Counted from the first letter of the stretch, positions 34,557 to 47,905 are shown. The stretch: 64,000 nucleotides of DNA from Nematopogon swammerdamellus (GCA_946902875.1 OX336340.1:16259566-16323565); one strand, 5' to 3'. Program-made: numbers and translations. The notes: a model not told the origin generated them from the letters alone.

Positions 34557-34744
34557 TAAAAACCCCGACCCTTAAAAAGTAAAAAATAATTTCTGTTCAC
34601 TTACTTAAAGGAGTCGGGGGACCGCTAAGTAAATAAAATATAAAAAACTCAGTGCTGCGCGGGAATTTACTTAGCGGTCCACTGACTCCTTTAAGTAAGA
34701 CAACAGAAATTATTTTTGACTTTTTAAGGGTCGGGGTTTTTATT
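34557..34744. mobile_element. Foldback element, about 190 bp
   Basis: Long inverted arms (34557-34634 and about 34665-34744) share AACCCCGACCCTTAAAAAGT, AATAATTTCTGTT, ACTTAAAGGAGTC and ACCGCTAAGTAAA. The centre holds GTGCTGCGCGGGAA. A half copy lies at 30938-31065 inside a Helitron. No coding capacity. Confidence 0.85.
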
Positions 34745-34924
34745 TTATGTTAAAGTATTGTACTTATTATCGAATGTAATAATAATTAATCCGCATAAAT
34801 TGGTCAGAACGCTAAAAGCCGCCGAAATAGCCTTAGGTAGTATTTACACGACAAAAAACAAACAATATCAATCAATTCGGTAACACATTCAACACGACGC
34901 TGCCTGCTGTCTGAAATCAGCTAT

Positions 34925-35105
34925 GTACAGTACCCAGCAGCAAATAATGGGTGTCGAGCTTTATTTAGAAAGAGACAATCCGGTCGTAGAGCGTCGTCCC
35001 TGTCGCACGAACTCGCACGTCTCTGTGCGACAGGGACGACGCTCTACAACCCGATTGTCACTTTCTAAAGCTCCGACACGCATTATTTGCTGCCGGGAAC
35101 TGTAC
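34925..35105. mobile_element. Hairpin MITE, 181 bp
   Basis: Nearly fully self-complementary. Ends GTACAGTACCCAGCAGCAAA and its complement TTTGCTGCCGGGAACTGTAC. Arms share AGAGCGTCGTCCCTGTCGCAC around a short centre at about 35008-35022. (The shared word is 21 bases; core GAGCGTCGTCCCTGTCGC.) Half or quarter copies lie at 33692-33794 and 49410-49462. Confidence 0.85.
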
Positions 35106-35384
35106 GCATATGTCTCATATTTTATACGAGTGTCCATTATTTTTACGGCCACCTGCCCCGCCACAAAGACCGGCCGTGCGAAAGAAGTCCACACAAAAGG
35201 AGAATCATAAAATATTTTCAGCCTCCTATTCAGAGTTTCAGGGGCGGAGATGAAACTTGATCGACATAGATAGGTAACGAAAATTTTAGAATTTAATTGC
35301 GCGTCTCCGCCATTGCAAGGACCCCAAAATATAAACATACATAACTAACATTATACTTCAAACTTTCAATGATATAATATATAC

Positions 35385-35505
35385 TCGTACATACATACAT
35401 ACATACCACACGTGACACGCTGTATCCTGACAATCGGGGTAAGAAAGATAATCGGTGCTGTCTTGTAAATTAAACCACAACCGTGCCGGTTAAAATTAAG
35501 CACTT
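35385..35505 (-). repeat. Interspersed repeat C, fragment
   Basis: CATACATACATACATACCAC, TATCCTGACAATCGGGGTAA, GATAATCGGTGCTGT: the CATA-rich end of the repeat also seen at 8430-8700. Confidence 0.6.
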
Positions 35506-37235
35506 TTGCAGTAACCTCCAACTTTCCATAGGTACTGAAAGAAAACGTGACAAATATATCTGAAGCTAGATGCGAATTACCTCTGGAATAGATCTGGAAA
35601 TGCAGCGAGACAGAAGTTTTCTAGTGCAGGAGACTCGTTTATTGTAATGTATGATTTTATGTGTTAATAAATATTTTCATTTCATTGTACATGGATTTTG
35701 TTGCAAGTACATGGAATTGGACGTTTTCCGTTAGTCATTTTCAACCAATCTCTGTTCTAGTGATTTGATAAACGTAGAAAACTTGTGCACGAATGAAAGG
35801 AGTCAAATCACAATATTCATGAGGATATTATATTGGAATCATCTTCTTACTCATTCATTGTCGAAATGTTTTATTTAGGATGTCCGCATTTTCTTTACAG
35901 AATTTTCTTGGTATTCTCTAATTTTCTCAGATTGTGTCACAGTCCGTTTGCTTGGAGAAAATGAATCAATATTTAATCTACTGGTATTATGTAAAAGTAA
36001 ATTGAATATCATCCTGAACGTTCAATTAACGGAGGCATTTTGCTACTGACCTTGCGTCACAACGGGTAATCGAATCTTTGAAAAATTGCCAGAATTAGTA
36101 TAAGAGCAACATTTAAAGCATTCTCTCATTACTTTCGTATACGTACTTATACGTACATCTATTTCAAACGCCTCTAATGCAACTACGTCTAATGTCTGTT
36201 AGCATGCACGTATGTATGTCCACTTATAACTCGAAAATGGCTCAAGTGACAGCAAGGTTTTCATAAATATCTCAATAATTTAATTATTATGGTATAGGCA
36301 GATAGATAACATAATACGTATATATATATATACACCACGATATACAGAGGCATAGTTAGTGTCTCGTACTCGTACGTATTAATGTAGGCAAATTATTAGA
36401 ATAGCATCTTATGCGCTAGGCACATGAATTACTTTAAAATAAATTGCGAATAAATTCAATCACAAAACGAATTAAACGTCCAAGATCCAACCGAATGAAT
36501 AATTGAACAGACACAAAGGTGCTCGTCGAAAGATATTTAATTGAATCAAACAACGATCAGCAAAACCAAATATTTGGTCCAATCGCGTCGGAGCAAGAGC
36601 TCGTGAGCGGACGAGGGCTATAGACAGATGGACCAGCCAGATAGGCAAATAAGCTGACAAAGTAGCCGTGATTGGACACAGAGTTACGAGCTTGGATTGG
36701 AAGCACTCAGCGCCGAAACGTGAATTAATTTAAGGCGCAGCAATACCAAAAATCGTTTTCTCTTCACTTGCATGAATTTCGAATATAAAAAAAATTACAT
36801 AATTTTCTTTCGCAAATAATTTAGATATTTTGAGAAAGTACGAAGAATTTTTCGGTTCACGAAAAGGAAATCTGAAATGGAAATTATGAGCGGCTCCGAT
36901 CCCAGCCAATCCTGAAAGTTTCAAGTTAACTCCCAAACTTGTGAGACGAGCCTTTTCGCCTAATCCTCGGGGATGCCTGTCCAATCCGCCTTAGAGGAAC
37001 GTAAATATGTAAGCCGAGCGAAACTTGTGAGCAGTCGAAGCTTTCCTCAAAGAGATACTATATAATATTTTAGGTAAAACCTCAACACAATGAATTAAAC
37101 CACTAGCTAGCTAGAAGATTAGGTTAGAGGGAAAACAACATTTACTATCTCACACGAACTTACTTAACTTACTTTGAAAAATATATTACCTATTCGTGGC
37201 GCAACTAAGTTATCTAGTCGGGCTATGACTCTTTA
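35506..37235. other. No recognisable gene
   Basis: A weak Helitron-like start (CTAATGTCTGTTAGC...CACTTATAACTCG) lies at about 36189-36234. Otherwise no supported feature. Confidence 0.4.
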
Positions 37236-37388
37236 GTTCTGTTTTAGGGTTCCGTAGCCAGCGACGCCGGCAGCGACCCTTATAAAATCGGTCAGGTGTC
37301 CAATCGTCCGCCCATCTATTTTTTTTTAAAGGGGCACTTGTGCTGGGCAAGCAATCGCCTTGCGTAAAGGGAATGGTAACGGAACCCT
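37236..37388. repeat. Possible MITE with AGGGTTCCGT ends
   Basis: AGGGTTCCGTAGCC at about 37246 and GGTAACGGAACCCT at about 37375-37388 are inverted. No target duplication was identified. Confidence 0.4.
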
Positions 37389-37607
37389 CTTTCTGCATGT
37401 GATCAACGTTCACACATAACAGTATTTTTTATAAATATCATCATACCAATTGAATTAGCTGCTGGTTAATACATTTGAAAGCTCCAACCCTTGCTTCAAT
37501 ATACGTGTTCCCAAAAATGTCAGGAACAGTATGTATGTGCATACATATATATGAGGAAGTACTTCGCACAATACACTCGCTTCATAAGGGATATGACTCC
37601 CGTCTTA

Positions 37608-37838
37608 TTATATTACTAGGTGGTAGAGTTTAACCCGCCCGGATTGGTACAACCGCACTGAACGAAAGGTCGTCGGTCGAAACGGCTATGTAAATAGTTT
37701 GTGTTTTCCGTCCAGTTCAGTGTAGCCGGCACGACCGAAGGGAAGTACTGACGTGGCACCAAGTTCACCCGGTGTTATGGGCTGACATCACGGATGTTGT
37801 AGGTGATGTAGCCAACCGTGTCAGTTTCCATAAAAAAA
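37608..37838 (+). mobile_element. SINE-B, long copy
   Basis: Best SINE-B copy: TACTAGGTGGTAG, GTTTAACCCGCCCGG, GCGGTTG-side blocks, TCCGTCCAGTTCAGTGTAGC, CACCAAGTTCACCCGGTG, CATCACGGATGTTGTAGG and the tail GTCAGTTTCCATAAAAAAAA. It begins at TATTACTAGG like other copies, with no Pol III head visible. Confidence 0.8.
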
Positions 37839-38232
37839 AATAATCAAATTTAAATTTTACAAACAGGCAGACTTTTTTTCATTCGCTAAATATGCTTTGT
37901 TTCACATTGAATAAAGTTCCTATTTATCTCACTCTGAAAAATGTTTATTTCCCTAAGCCCGCGCTCAATGTGTTCAATCCAATAAAACATTATGTCTGGC
38001 CGCTGTCACGCGGCCGATCGGTCAGTCAAACTCTGTAGTTCGTTGAAAATATATTGATAAGTCCTCGAACGTATTTTAATAGAGTGTATTGTATTGTCAC
38101 AGAAGAGAGATATATAGGGCTAACGCGGTATTGTTAATGTGTATGTACCTATTTAGGAATGTCGTCTTGATCTGAAAGGCCTCTATATTGTTACTTAAAG
38201 CGGATATACACTGATCGCAGTTTGTAATTGAA

Positions 38233-38260
38233 AAATTGTAGGGTGCTTACCCTACAATTT
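38233..38260. repeat. 12-bp perfect hairpin
   Basis: AAATTGTAGGGT, 4-nt loop, ACCCTACAATTT. Confidence 0.85.
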
Positions 38261-38284
38261 ATTGTCAATGGGGAAAAAGTTAAA

Positions 38285-38520
38285 AGAAAGGGCACATTAG
38301 CCGAAGAGACGACGAACGTTGGAGTAACCGTGTCCAACATTTACAGGCGGCCGTGACAGGAAAACGGAGTGTGGGAAGACCACCCGCCAGCCAGGTGGGA
38401 CGACGACATCAAGTACGTCGGCGGAAAGAAGTGGTTCCGTACCGCTGAAGGCCGGGAGAGCTGGAGGAAAATTGGAGAGGCGTATGTCCAGCAGCGGACG
38501 CATACACGCTGACTGGACTG
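38285..38520 (+). mobile_element. LINE ORF C-terminus (EAYVQQ family)
   Basis: Plus-strand frames give RWSNRV, GKRSVGRP, then ARWDDDIKYVGGKKWFRTAE, GRESWRKIGEAYVQQRTHTR and a stop. This matches the fragment at 1-115. The conserved EAYVQQ end is shared with 15627-15777, 51570-51672 and 56630-56720. RTE-like by resemblance. Confidence 0.7.
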
Positions 38521-38751
38521 ACTGGAGAAAAATATTTCATATATTTGTTTTGGGACGCAGTCTGAAGATTTCTTTCAACCCAAACATGAAAGTTTGATCA
38601 GCACGAAATTGGTTGAACGAAGTTGAAGCGCTGCTGCAAGATTACAAACTAATGATTGCTGTGACTCGCACTTTTAGTACTACTCACTCGTTTCCAAGTT
38701 CTCTTCCTCGCGGGAGATAATATTTATTTTCTTGAAAATAAGAGGATAAAA

Positions 38752-38830
38752 GCCGACCAAGTGCGAGTTGACTCGCGCACCGAGGGTTCCGTACCACCAC
38801 GTAATTGGCCGGGTTTTTATTTTGTTTCTT
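38752..38830 (+). repeat. Interspersed repeat E, fragment
   Basis: GCCGACCAAGTGCGAGTTGA, CTCGCGCACCGAGGGTTCCGT: same start block as 26375. (Second word key part: CGCGCACCGAGGGTTCC.). Confidence 0.55.
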
Positions 38831-41800
38831 TACTTTAGAGTTTGCATTATAATTACACCAAGTCTGACGCTTGTATGTAAGTCTTACCGTTTTTACAATG
38901 GAGCAAAAACCATTATTTTTTATGTGATTGTGATATAACTTCAAAATTAACGATTTTCCCGTTCCAGAGAAAACGTGTCTTGAATGACGAACAAACAAAT
39001 CCTATAAAGTTCCGTTTTTTCCTTTTGAGGTCCGAATCCCTAAAAACTTCAAAATTTTGTGACAGAACAATAGCCGATATTTTTATTTGTACATTCCCTC
39101 TCAGCCTTAGGTTCGTTTTTTGTCCTGTAGTAGTCCTAGACTTCCAAATGTGGCCGGTGTAGTAATCGAGCGGGTCGATGGGTATCGGAACGACTGAGCC
39201 GCAGCGAATCGCTTCCGGAAAAACTGGGCCCGTCCGGTGCTATACGCCTATGTACAAATAAAGATAGCGAGGGGCCCAGATCGATAACCACGAAGAGAAC
39301 TTTGCCGCGTTTGATACTAACGAGATATGTGAACGAAAGCCGAGAACGACAATTTCTAACAAATTCATGTAACGGGGATTCATAAATGTAGGGCTCATTG
39401 TCTATTGGATTTCCTTCTACACTCCCGACCAGTACCGACCACGGCGTTTTCTACTGCTCCATAAGATCAACTTTCCTTACTTCCTTTCGTCTTTCGTTGT
39501 CAGGTTCAAATATGGATTTTGTTGGGTTTATAAAAAAAAATCTATTATTTTTACAAACCGACAACGTGGTCGGATGTATATTTTTGAAATCATCAACGCC
39601 CTTGACAAAAATACCGATGGGTTCAAAAATCCAAAGTTTAGAAATATAGGGCCTGACGCCCGCCATTAGAATAAAAAAAAATATGGTAACCTATATGACA
39701 CTCTAGCGAGTGAGACGAATCGGATGAACCTTACATCTTATTCAAATCGGTTCAGTAGTTTAGGCTGTAGATTGAAACATACATACATACGCTTTAAACG
39801 CATAACTCTTTCCACTGGCTTTGCAGGAGTCGGATAAAAAAAAGTAGCTCTCGCATAGAAAGCTGTCTGTCTTTATAGACGGTTTGTTTGAAAGTTTGAA
39901 GTGCCAACATTTTAGCGCTTCAGCTTTGGCTCAGTAGCCGTTTTCCCACGCCACCAACACCATTGTGTATGTATAGATATTATGTACCATTGTGTCGCAC
40001 TGTCCATTGTGTCTGTCTATTGACGAATCGCTCTACTGTGCAGCATTCAGTGGAGCTCACTGTACGCTTTACACCTGAGTGGAACTGGACTGCATGAAGC
40101 GCGGAAAAACTACGAACTGAATATATCGTCATCTCTAAAAATATTATAAACGCTATCATGTGTCTGTTTATCTGTTCGCTTGTTGTTTTTTATTTAAAAA
40201 AATCGTGTTCATCAATGTGATTGGCGGCCAGGCCGTCGCGTGTCGTTAGCAGCGGTTGAGCAGTAGTAGTAGTGCCATTTTGTAATATTATTTTTCTTCG
40301 AAAAGTGTTACTTTATATTATATAAAAATTCATTTGCTGTTTTAATAAATATATGAAAATAATTAAATTAAATTAAAAAATATGTAAATTAAAATAAATT
40401 TTAATATACATACGCTCTTCACGACCTAAGACGAGCTTGGCCCTATCAGACTCTATGTAGGCTTGCCGTGCCGTGCCGCCGTTTATAACGGCCTACCTAT
40501 GTATTACGAAATTAATTACGAAGCATAATTTTCAGTCCCTATTTGTGAGTAATACATTTTAGAACAAGAATGTTGGACGAATGTCATAAAACAATAATGT
40601 AGGCTAGAAACAACCGTTGTTAGAATTACGTAATTCGCAGTAATTTATTGGCCTACTATCGTGTTATTGAAGTACCACTCTATGGTACTCAGTGTGGCGG
40701 CGCACAGTGGTGCTGAGGCGGAAAATATTAAAAATCATTTTTGTTGGAACTTGGTAGATATTACTATTGTAATCGGCAGTTCAATAGATGATCTATTTAT
40801 TCTAGGAGCCCTTTTTTTTAAATAAAATTATGTGCTTTCACAAAAATTTTCAAACATTGCATATGTCGCTTTTGCAAATTTCACTAAATTGAAAGTGTGT
40901 AAATTCAATAATAAATTAAGCAGAGAATTGTTATTATTTTGAAACTGTATTTTTTTAGTTTGTTCACTAGACGTCATACCTTCACTTCCAAGTAAAAAAA
41001 CAAATAAGTCTTTATTGGTTTATGAAAAAAAAATTATGTTATTATAAGTACACAATTTTTATACGAAAATTCGAAAACACGGAGACATACAAATTTAGCT
41101 ACACGTACCTACACTCAGTGAACTATATCATTACACGAGGTAACTAATAGGCTATAATTTCTATATAACTCAAGCTGCCCCTACCTGTCCCTCTAGAAGT
41201 TATTGGACTTCGACGACGTAAGGGTGCGCTTTGTTAAAGCTTGCGGTTTATGGTAGGCGCGCACTCATTAGTTAGTTAATCAACAGTTAGATTTCGTATG
41301 CAGTTTTGTGTTTTTTTTTATTTGAAGATTTGGGTGCTAATTAATCTCCCAATCGTAACAAAAAAAGAATTGTGAAAATATGTCAAAAATTTACGGACTT
41401 ATTGAATAATTTCCGCGCCTCCATATAACCGGCCCCACTGTGCGGCGCAGCGGCAGCGCAATGATCTACCTACGGGGCGGGGGACAACTGCCATGCCATA
41501 CACACGATTGAATGATAAGTATCAAACAATCTGACAATGGTTTGTGGAGGGAGTCGCAGCTCCTTTCACTAATTTAGTTTTGTTTTTATAAACCGCCAGC
41601 GCGGGCGGTTGGGCCCGCAAGTCCGACGAAAGATCACACGCAGCCAATAACACCATTCATCAAGAATTTCGCGAAACCACCCTGTGCCTGTACGTGATTG
41701 TGTTTATTTCGATTCTTTAAATTAAAAAAAAATTATAGATATTGGAGCTTACTTTAGAGGCGACTAACTTTTGCCTGCAGCATGTTTCTGAATAATGCTT

Positions 41801-42344
41801 AGGATTTCGATATATTATTACGAGTATAATAGACCTAACCAAATCCTATGTTTCATAGGTACACATCATTTTCTTTGTCTTACAAATTAATAAAGATATT
41901 TTCTGCTTTGCATCTATCTAAATAAGAAATATAAAGCGAGTACCTACCAACTTATAAAATTAAAATAATAAAGAAGAGATTTTCGGGTTTTTGTTTCACA
42001 CCTTTTGTCGAGGAACTCCGTCTTCTAAGTCGTTTTATATGAGAAGTGAGAGTAACACAGATCACCCTTGATCTCTTGTTCGTCTCTATTTCGCGGTCCA
42101 CTTTCTCGGAATAGGCCTCGTTCAGGGAATCGACTTTATTCCCTCGATTACGCGGTTTAACGATGAGAAACTCAGACATAAAGTGTGGGGTAATGTCTCG
42201 TAGCAACGTCTGTGCGATACGATAAAAATAAAGCTTTTAGTACTTTTGCCGGTTTGATGGGAAATGAAATGTATTTTTTATATAGACTATGTTTTCGTTC
42301 ACTTCTCAGTTTTTTAAAGAAATATCGTTGGTTTTAGCATTACC
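38831..42344. other. No recognisable gene
   Basis: Only short unconserved frames. I found no splice-bounded exon, RNA gene or element termini. Confidence 0.35.
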
Positions 42345-42640
42345 GCATGGGGCCGGAACTCAAAAGAATAGCCCCACTGCATCTCTCCCCATGCATGTTG
42401 TAAAAGGCGACTAGGTGCTGTGCTAAAGGGCGACATGCTATCCACCCCTCACCTTGGCACGGTCTTTTCATCGAGTCATGCAGCAGGTGGGTCTTCGTGC
42501 CTTACTTGCTGCTTGATAGTCCTAATACATTGCTAAACGTGGTGGTCGGTGTTGTGCTGTAATTTACAAGAGTAGTTGCAGCACAACACCGATTACTCTG
42601 CTTGCCCCGATTGTCAGGGTACAACGTGGGGTATGTCCAT
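42345..42640 (+). repeat. Interspersed repeat C, copy 2
   Basis: Inverted relative to 8430-8700: CATGCATGTTGTAAAAGGCG, CTCACCTTGG, GTCATGCAGCAGGTGGGTCT, CGGTGTTGTGCTGTAATTTAC and AGCACAACACCGATTACTC. (Fourth word core: GGTGTTGTGCTGTAATTT.). Confidence 0.7.
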
Positions 42641-43552
42641 GTCATCTTTGGTTTTGTTTGCGGGTTATTGTTTCGGTTTGCGATGCAGTATTCGAAATAT
42701 TCTGGTTTGAAAGTTGACCGTTTTTGGTATAACAATTTCTTTCATATTTTGTTAAGCCACATGTGAATTACATATTTTGTGAAATTAATTTGGTATTTAT
42801 GTAGATTTTGAATCATATTTTGTAAATAATTGTATACTTACCTTACACCGGAAACTGTATCGCAAACCATACGATTCAAGATAATTATATTCAAATACAA
42901 TGCATCCACGTAGACGCTTATGGCAGAGTTGCTAAATAAAATACATAAATATGATTAAGTATTTGGACTTGTAATTTCAGTTCAGACTAAAGTTTAACTG
43001 GAAGAAATCACTTGCAGTGATAAATCCGCCTTTGCGCACTCCTGTATATCTTGTTTCTATTCGTGTACTGTTCTTCTTTTAATTGTTTGCAATAAGAGTT
43101 TCTAATCTATTCCTTACACGACTGAGCGATCAACAAAACACACGAGCGCGGTATTCACGATATCGATTTGCATCGCATTGCATCGTTTATTTTATTTATT
43201 ACGCTGGTTTGTATGACGGCACGACCCTTCCGAACCCTTGTCGCAAGTTGACCTACATTCACCACCAGCACATCAACCAGCCTGAACAATTCAGCTCCAT
43301 TATATAGGTTGTTGTTAGTCTTGGTCTTGTTATTAAAACTAATGATACCTAAACATTCCAAAGCGATCTTGCGCTACACGAATAGCGGACGATGCAATAA
43401 CGTTGTACAGATTGTAAAACATATCGTAGTCGGGTTAAACAATTGCTCCTGAGATATGAGACTGAGGCTGCCTGAGGCTGATTTGAGAGTAACTCTGACC
43501 GTCGGCGCTGATCGGTGAATAAGTACTTATTAGAATGTAGCATTTTCTCGAT

Positions 43553-43800
43553 ACACTGATCGGTCAGCGCTGAGCAGCGTCGAGTCTGCGCTGAGAGGTC
43601 AGCACCGAGCAGCTACGCGTCCTCGTCAGGGTCGGATCAGCGTGGCGTGGCTCTAAAATCAGCCTAAGTCTTAAGATTTTCTAGTTAAGCTCATCAAGGG
43701 CGTCGACGACGCCGAGGCTTCCGTACGCGTAGCTGGTCGGCTCGGCGCTGACCTCTCAGCCCGAATTCATTTTACTCAGGGCTCATCGATCAGTGTAACC
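43553..43800. mobile_element. Foldback MITE, about 250 bp
   Basis: Ends TACACTGATCGGTCAGCGC and, inverted, CTCATCGATCAGTGTAACC. Inner arms share GCTGAGAGGTCAGC and AGCTACGCGT. The arms are imperfect and contain GCTGA-type subrepeats. Confidence 0.65.
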
Positions 43801-46699
43801 AAGAAAGGATATGTTGTAATAATGCATATTCTCCAACCAGACACAGGGGAGACTCCTCCTCAAAAGAGGACACTCCTTTGCCAGTAGTTGGATATCGGAG
43901 AGCTCAATTAAACCAAGGCGAGGAATGGCAATAGGCCGATGAAGTAAAAGTTTTAGACTTATTACCGCGTAAAACCTATATCCAATCAAACAAGAAACGA
44001 ATACCTATATAAACATTATCTTAAACAAACCAGAGCCCAAATTCATGTGGAACAAAAGCCAAAGATGTCAAAGTAACGCTCAGATGAATGCCTTCATATC
44101 GTAACAGTATTAAATATGCAGTGAATAGGGGGCGCCCAGTCCCAAAAGTCAAGAGAAACTAGTGTTCGGATATCCAGAGCACCTGGAATATTCCATTGAA
44201 TCGGGCGGATTATTTTGAAAGCGACCCCAACGAAAGCCTAAGCAAATTTGCCAGAAAGTTCGTCGGGTCAGAGAGCTTCAGGCAGAGCGGTTAGGTATCA
44301 TCGTCGGAATATTCGTGCTTAGATAGTGGATTGCCCTTTGCGAATTTGTGGACTGGCTCCTGAATATTGGGGGACTATTCGCTCGCACAGCTTCATTTTG
44401 TAATAACATGCAATTTTTTTTTTTTCAAGAATTACAGTACAAGAAATAAAGCATTCTCCGTCTGTCATTGGGATCTGCTTTTGAATTTCAGCTGTCTAAA
44501 GCTGAAGTTCAAAAGATGAGCACAAAATTCATTGTGCTCGGAAATCATCCAGGACTAACTAAGTGCTTATCAGATGCTTCAGAGATGCTTCAGATGTTGG
44601 TCACGCACAAGGGCCTCGTAGACGTCCATCTTTTGATCGCTTCATGAGGACCTTTTCTTTTATAGGCTGGTAAATTTTACTGAAGAAAGTATTCAGCAAT
44701 TGTTTAGTTAGTACATACTAAATTGAAATAAAACAAAAAAATTATAATTACATATTATTATAGAGTTGCCATATGTGTCAATACGTATTAATTATGGCGC
44801 GTATACACTACTCAATAGGCTGCTTCAATGCAATCTAGACTCTAACTCTATGACATAAAGTTGTAATTAAAATAACATTGGCACGAATGGGCTGCAAATG
44901 GATATCCCGGAGTGCTTTATTTAATTAAAATATAATATATTATTTAATTGCTGTGGTATTTTTATTTCAATCTTGATTGGGAGACGAGATTCCTGCTCTT
45001 TATGGGTTCTCCACATTGAAACTGTGAATACATATAATCAATACATTGTGCGTGTGAAGATGAGATGGTACATAAATGAAATATTATTTGAAGATAATTA
45101 TACAAATGCACTCGCATTCAAATCCGTTTTCAGTGATTAGTACTAAAATAATAAAAAAACAAACTCAACACTTATGACCTCACTTCGATGTCCGTCTGTC
45201 ACAAACTCCCAGAGTTAAACGTTACAAGCTAGAAACTTGAAAATTTTAGGCTTGTTATGGCCCTATATCTGAGGGGCCAATACTGTGGTTTAGGTATATA
45301 AATAATTCGAAAAATATTATTATGGGTAATATTTTTCGATCAAGAGGATCAAACAAATTTAAGAATTCAACTCCATCTATTGGTTGTGTAGTGAGTGTCT
45401 AATGCAAGCTTGCCATAGAAAACGAAATAAGAAATAAATAGAACCCATAAAAAATCTATTTAAATGTGAAACTTCTTGTCCCATTTATTCCTAAAGTAAA
45501 TTCATCAAAAAATCTGATATAAAAGCATGTGTATATAACGTGAACGTTGATCAACACAGCGCACCTACGGAGCGGATGTACAAGGGGACGCAATTGAAAA
45601 AAAAAGTTAATTTTTGAGGAGAGCGTTTTAAAATTCCCCTCAAAATTAAAAATGGCAGTTGTGAGCTTTCAAATCAAAACTTCTGTATTTATTTGACTTA
45701 TCGATGCTCATTGCCCAAGCATTATTATATGGAACGTGGCCCCTATCGCCATTGACGTTTTCTTTTTTCAAAATACTCGTTTAAATTCTTGCAGGAATCC
45801 CAGAACATATGAAATGAAAACCAATAATAACCAACAAATCATTACGAAATATTACGCCTATATTTGATAACTGTATGCGAAATATAATGGCACAAACAAC
45901 GACATTCTACTTTCTTTAATTCGGATACTTTTTTAAATTCGGTGGGAACAAAATGGTAAATCATGTTGATTAAATACGACAAATATGTCAATTTCAGCAT
46001 GACACATTAAAGAAGTATTTTATTCGGATTTCGAAAATGCATTCTCACTGTCCTCGAAAGGAGATTTACACGTTATTTTAGCAAAAATTTCGAACATAAA
46101 AATATCCGAACGGCAGGATGTCGTTAAATATGGAGTCAGTGAGCTTTCTTCCGCTTGCTATTGAGAGGAGCGGGCGCGCCGGATGCGAACCAAGCCTCTC
46201 GATGTGGAAATTCGGATACGGAACACTTTTTCGATTCCGAATAACTTTTCAAGTGTTAGGCTGTAGTTCCTAGTACAGAGTTCCAAAGATTTGCGAGTAC
46301 ATATATGTATTCACGTTTGCGACATCCATGTGCATTTTTTTTTAATAAATTCAACAATGTTTTTAATTTCATGTTGTAGTCTGCCATACGATCAGCCTGA
46401 ACTAAATATCTTCGCGGGCTACTGTTCCGTATGTTTGATTGTCCTACATATTACATACAGCTGCAATAAACTGCCCGAGGACCCACGATAAACGCATTCA
46501 AATATAGGCTTGACAAGTATTTAAAAAATGAAGAAAGATAACAAATAGCAACACCAGTGATCATCAAGACATGAACACATCAGCATATTAAGCTGCTGGT
46601 ACATTAACAAATTCGTATTATAATAATATTATAAGGTCCAATGTCTGCTGCATGTGTACCTACTTATGTATGTTCGCTTATAATAACTCAAGAACGGTT
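43801..46699. other. No recognisable gene
   Basis: AT-rich. A Helitron-like start (AATGTCTGCTGCATG...CTTATAATAACTC) at about 46640-46692 is interrupted by the SINE-A fragment that follows. Confidence 0.35.
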
Positions 46700-46815
46700 T
46701 TTTTCTATGTAATCCGGTATGGGTGGCTTAGTCAGAGGGGTCAGGGAACATGCTCCGACCAGCCAATATCACCTCCGAGAAGGTATGCCACACCGAAGAT
46801 TTCCCTTTGCATTGC
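46700..46815 (-). mobile_element. SINE-A copy, 3' part
   Basis: Starts TTTTTTTCTATGTAATCCGG (tail on the minus strand), then GTATGGGTGGCTTAGTC, ATGCTCCGACCAGCCAATAT and CACCTCCGAGAAGG. No head. Confidence 0.75.
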
Positions 46816-46929
46816 TGGCTAACTGGCTATACCTTAACCTGACCAGATATTTTCAGTGCTAAAGCGGGACAATTTTTTCTGTTATTTATTATGTCAATTC
46901 CATAGTCTGTTATAAGTTTGAAAATGTTT

Positions 46930-47349
46930 ATATATAAGGTGTTATATATAAAGTCATGTCATTAATATCGGGAGGGTTACATACACACTCAAATAAACAC
47001 GTTACGCAAAAAAATAAATGTTTTTAGCATTACTTTTCGAGAAATTTAACAAAACATTGCTACCTAAACATTAACCTGTGTGTAACAGTAGGTAACTTGC
47101 ATTGTACGGGGTCAATGACCGTACTATGTTCAACCGCAGAACAGCTGTTTTTTATAAGTAAGTCACAAGGTCACTATGATTGGTTTTTACAGCTACTTAT
47201 TTGATTTTATTTTTTTGTTAGGAGAAAAAATGCTCCTATATTATATAGGCTATAAACATGTTTTTTTTTCTTACGTAAAGTGTTTATTTGAGTGTGCATG
47301 TAACCCTCCCGAAATTAATGACATGACTAACGTAACACCTTATATATCT
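46930..47349. mobile_element. Long-TIR MITE, about 420 bp
   Basis: Terminal inverted repeats of about 80 bp start TATATAAGGTGTTA and share GTCATGTCATTAAT, CGGGAGGGTTACAT and CACACTCAAATAAACA. The interior includes TGTGTAACAGTAGGTAACTT and CGCAGAACAGCTGTT, which recur as a tandem array at 62224-62490. The TATA-rich flanks fit a TA target but do not prove it. Confidence 0.8.
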
Positions 47350-47905
47350 ATATCTCAGTGGCTGCTGGCCTCCTCTTAGCATTGAGGCTTATTACAGCCA
47401 GCGTCGGCGTCAAAGGTATCCACATCCCTTTAAATTTAAAGTCTAAGGATTTCCCACTGAGTTTCACAAACTCATAGAAAAATGCACGATCGCAATGTGT
47501 CAAGAAATAAAAAGATATGAAAGTAATCCTAAACAAATTAAGACCCAACGAATTAATAATTAAAATTAGTAACTAAAAAGAAATATTTTGTTTCCTTTTC
47601 TCTTGCTGAATTCGGTCCTACTAATTGGCGTTTTGTCAACTTTTTGTGTTGTTCAGTGAAGTACCTACTGCCTATTTTTCAATTCAATTCATTACTAGTA
47701 GGTATTCTTTCGCGCAAACCTAGTATTGTGTCCTAGTACTAATGTAGAGAGTAGAGAATACATTACTCAATATGCAAATACGGTCGAGCCATGAACATGA
47801 ACCACGCGCGCTGTCTGATGTACTGTGTGTTTGTTGTGTGTACATGTGTGAGAGGGTGTGTGTGACACAGATCGAGCTACAGACAGCGACCTAAACAGTC
47901 GAGTG
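47350..47905. other. No recognisable feature
   Basis: A GTGTGTGT-rich patch at about 47830-47865 only. Confidence 0.4.
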
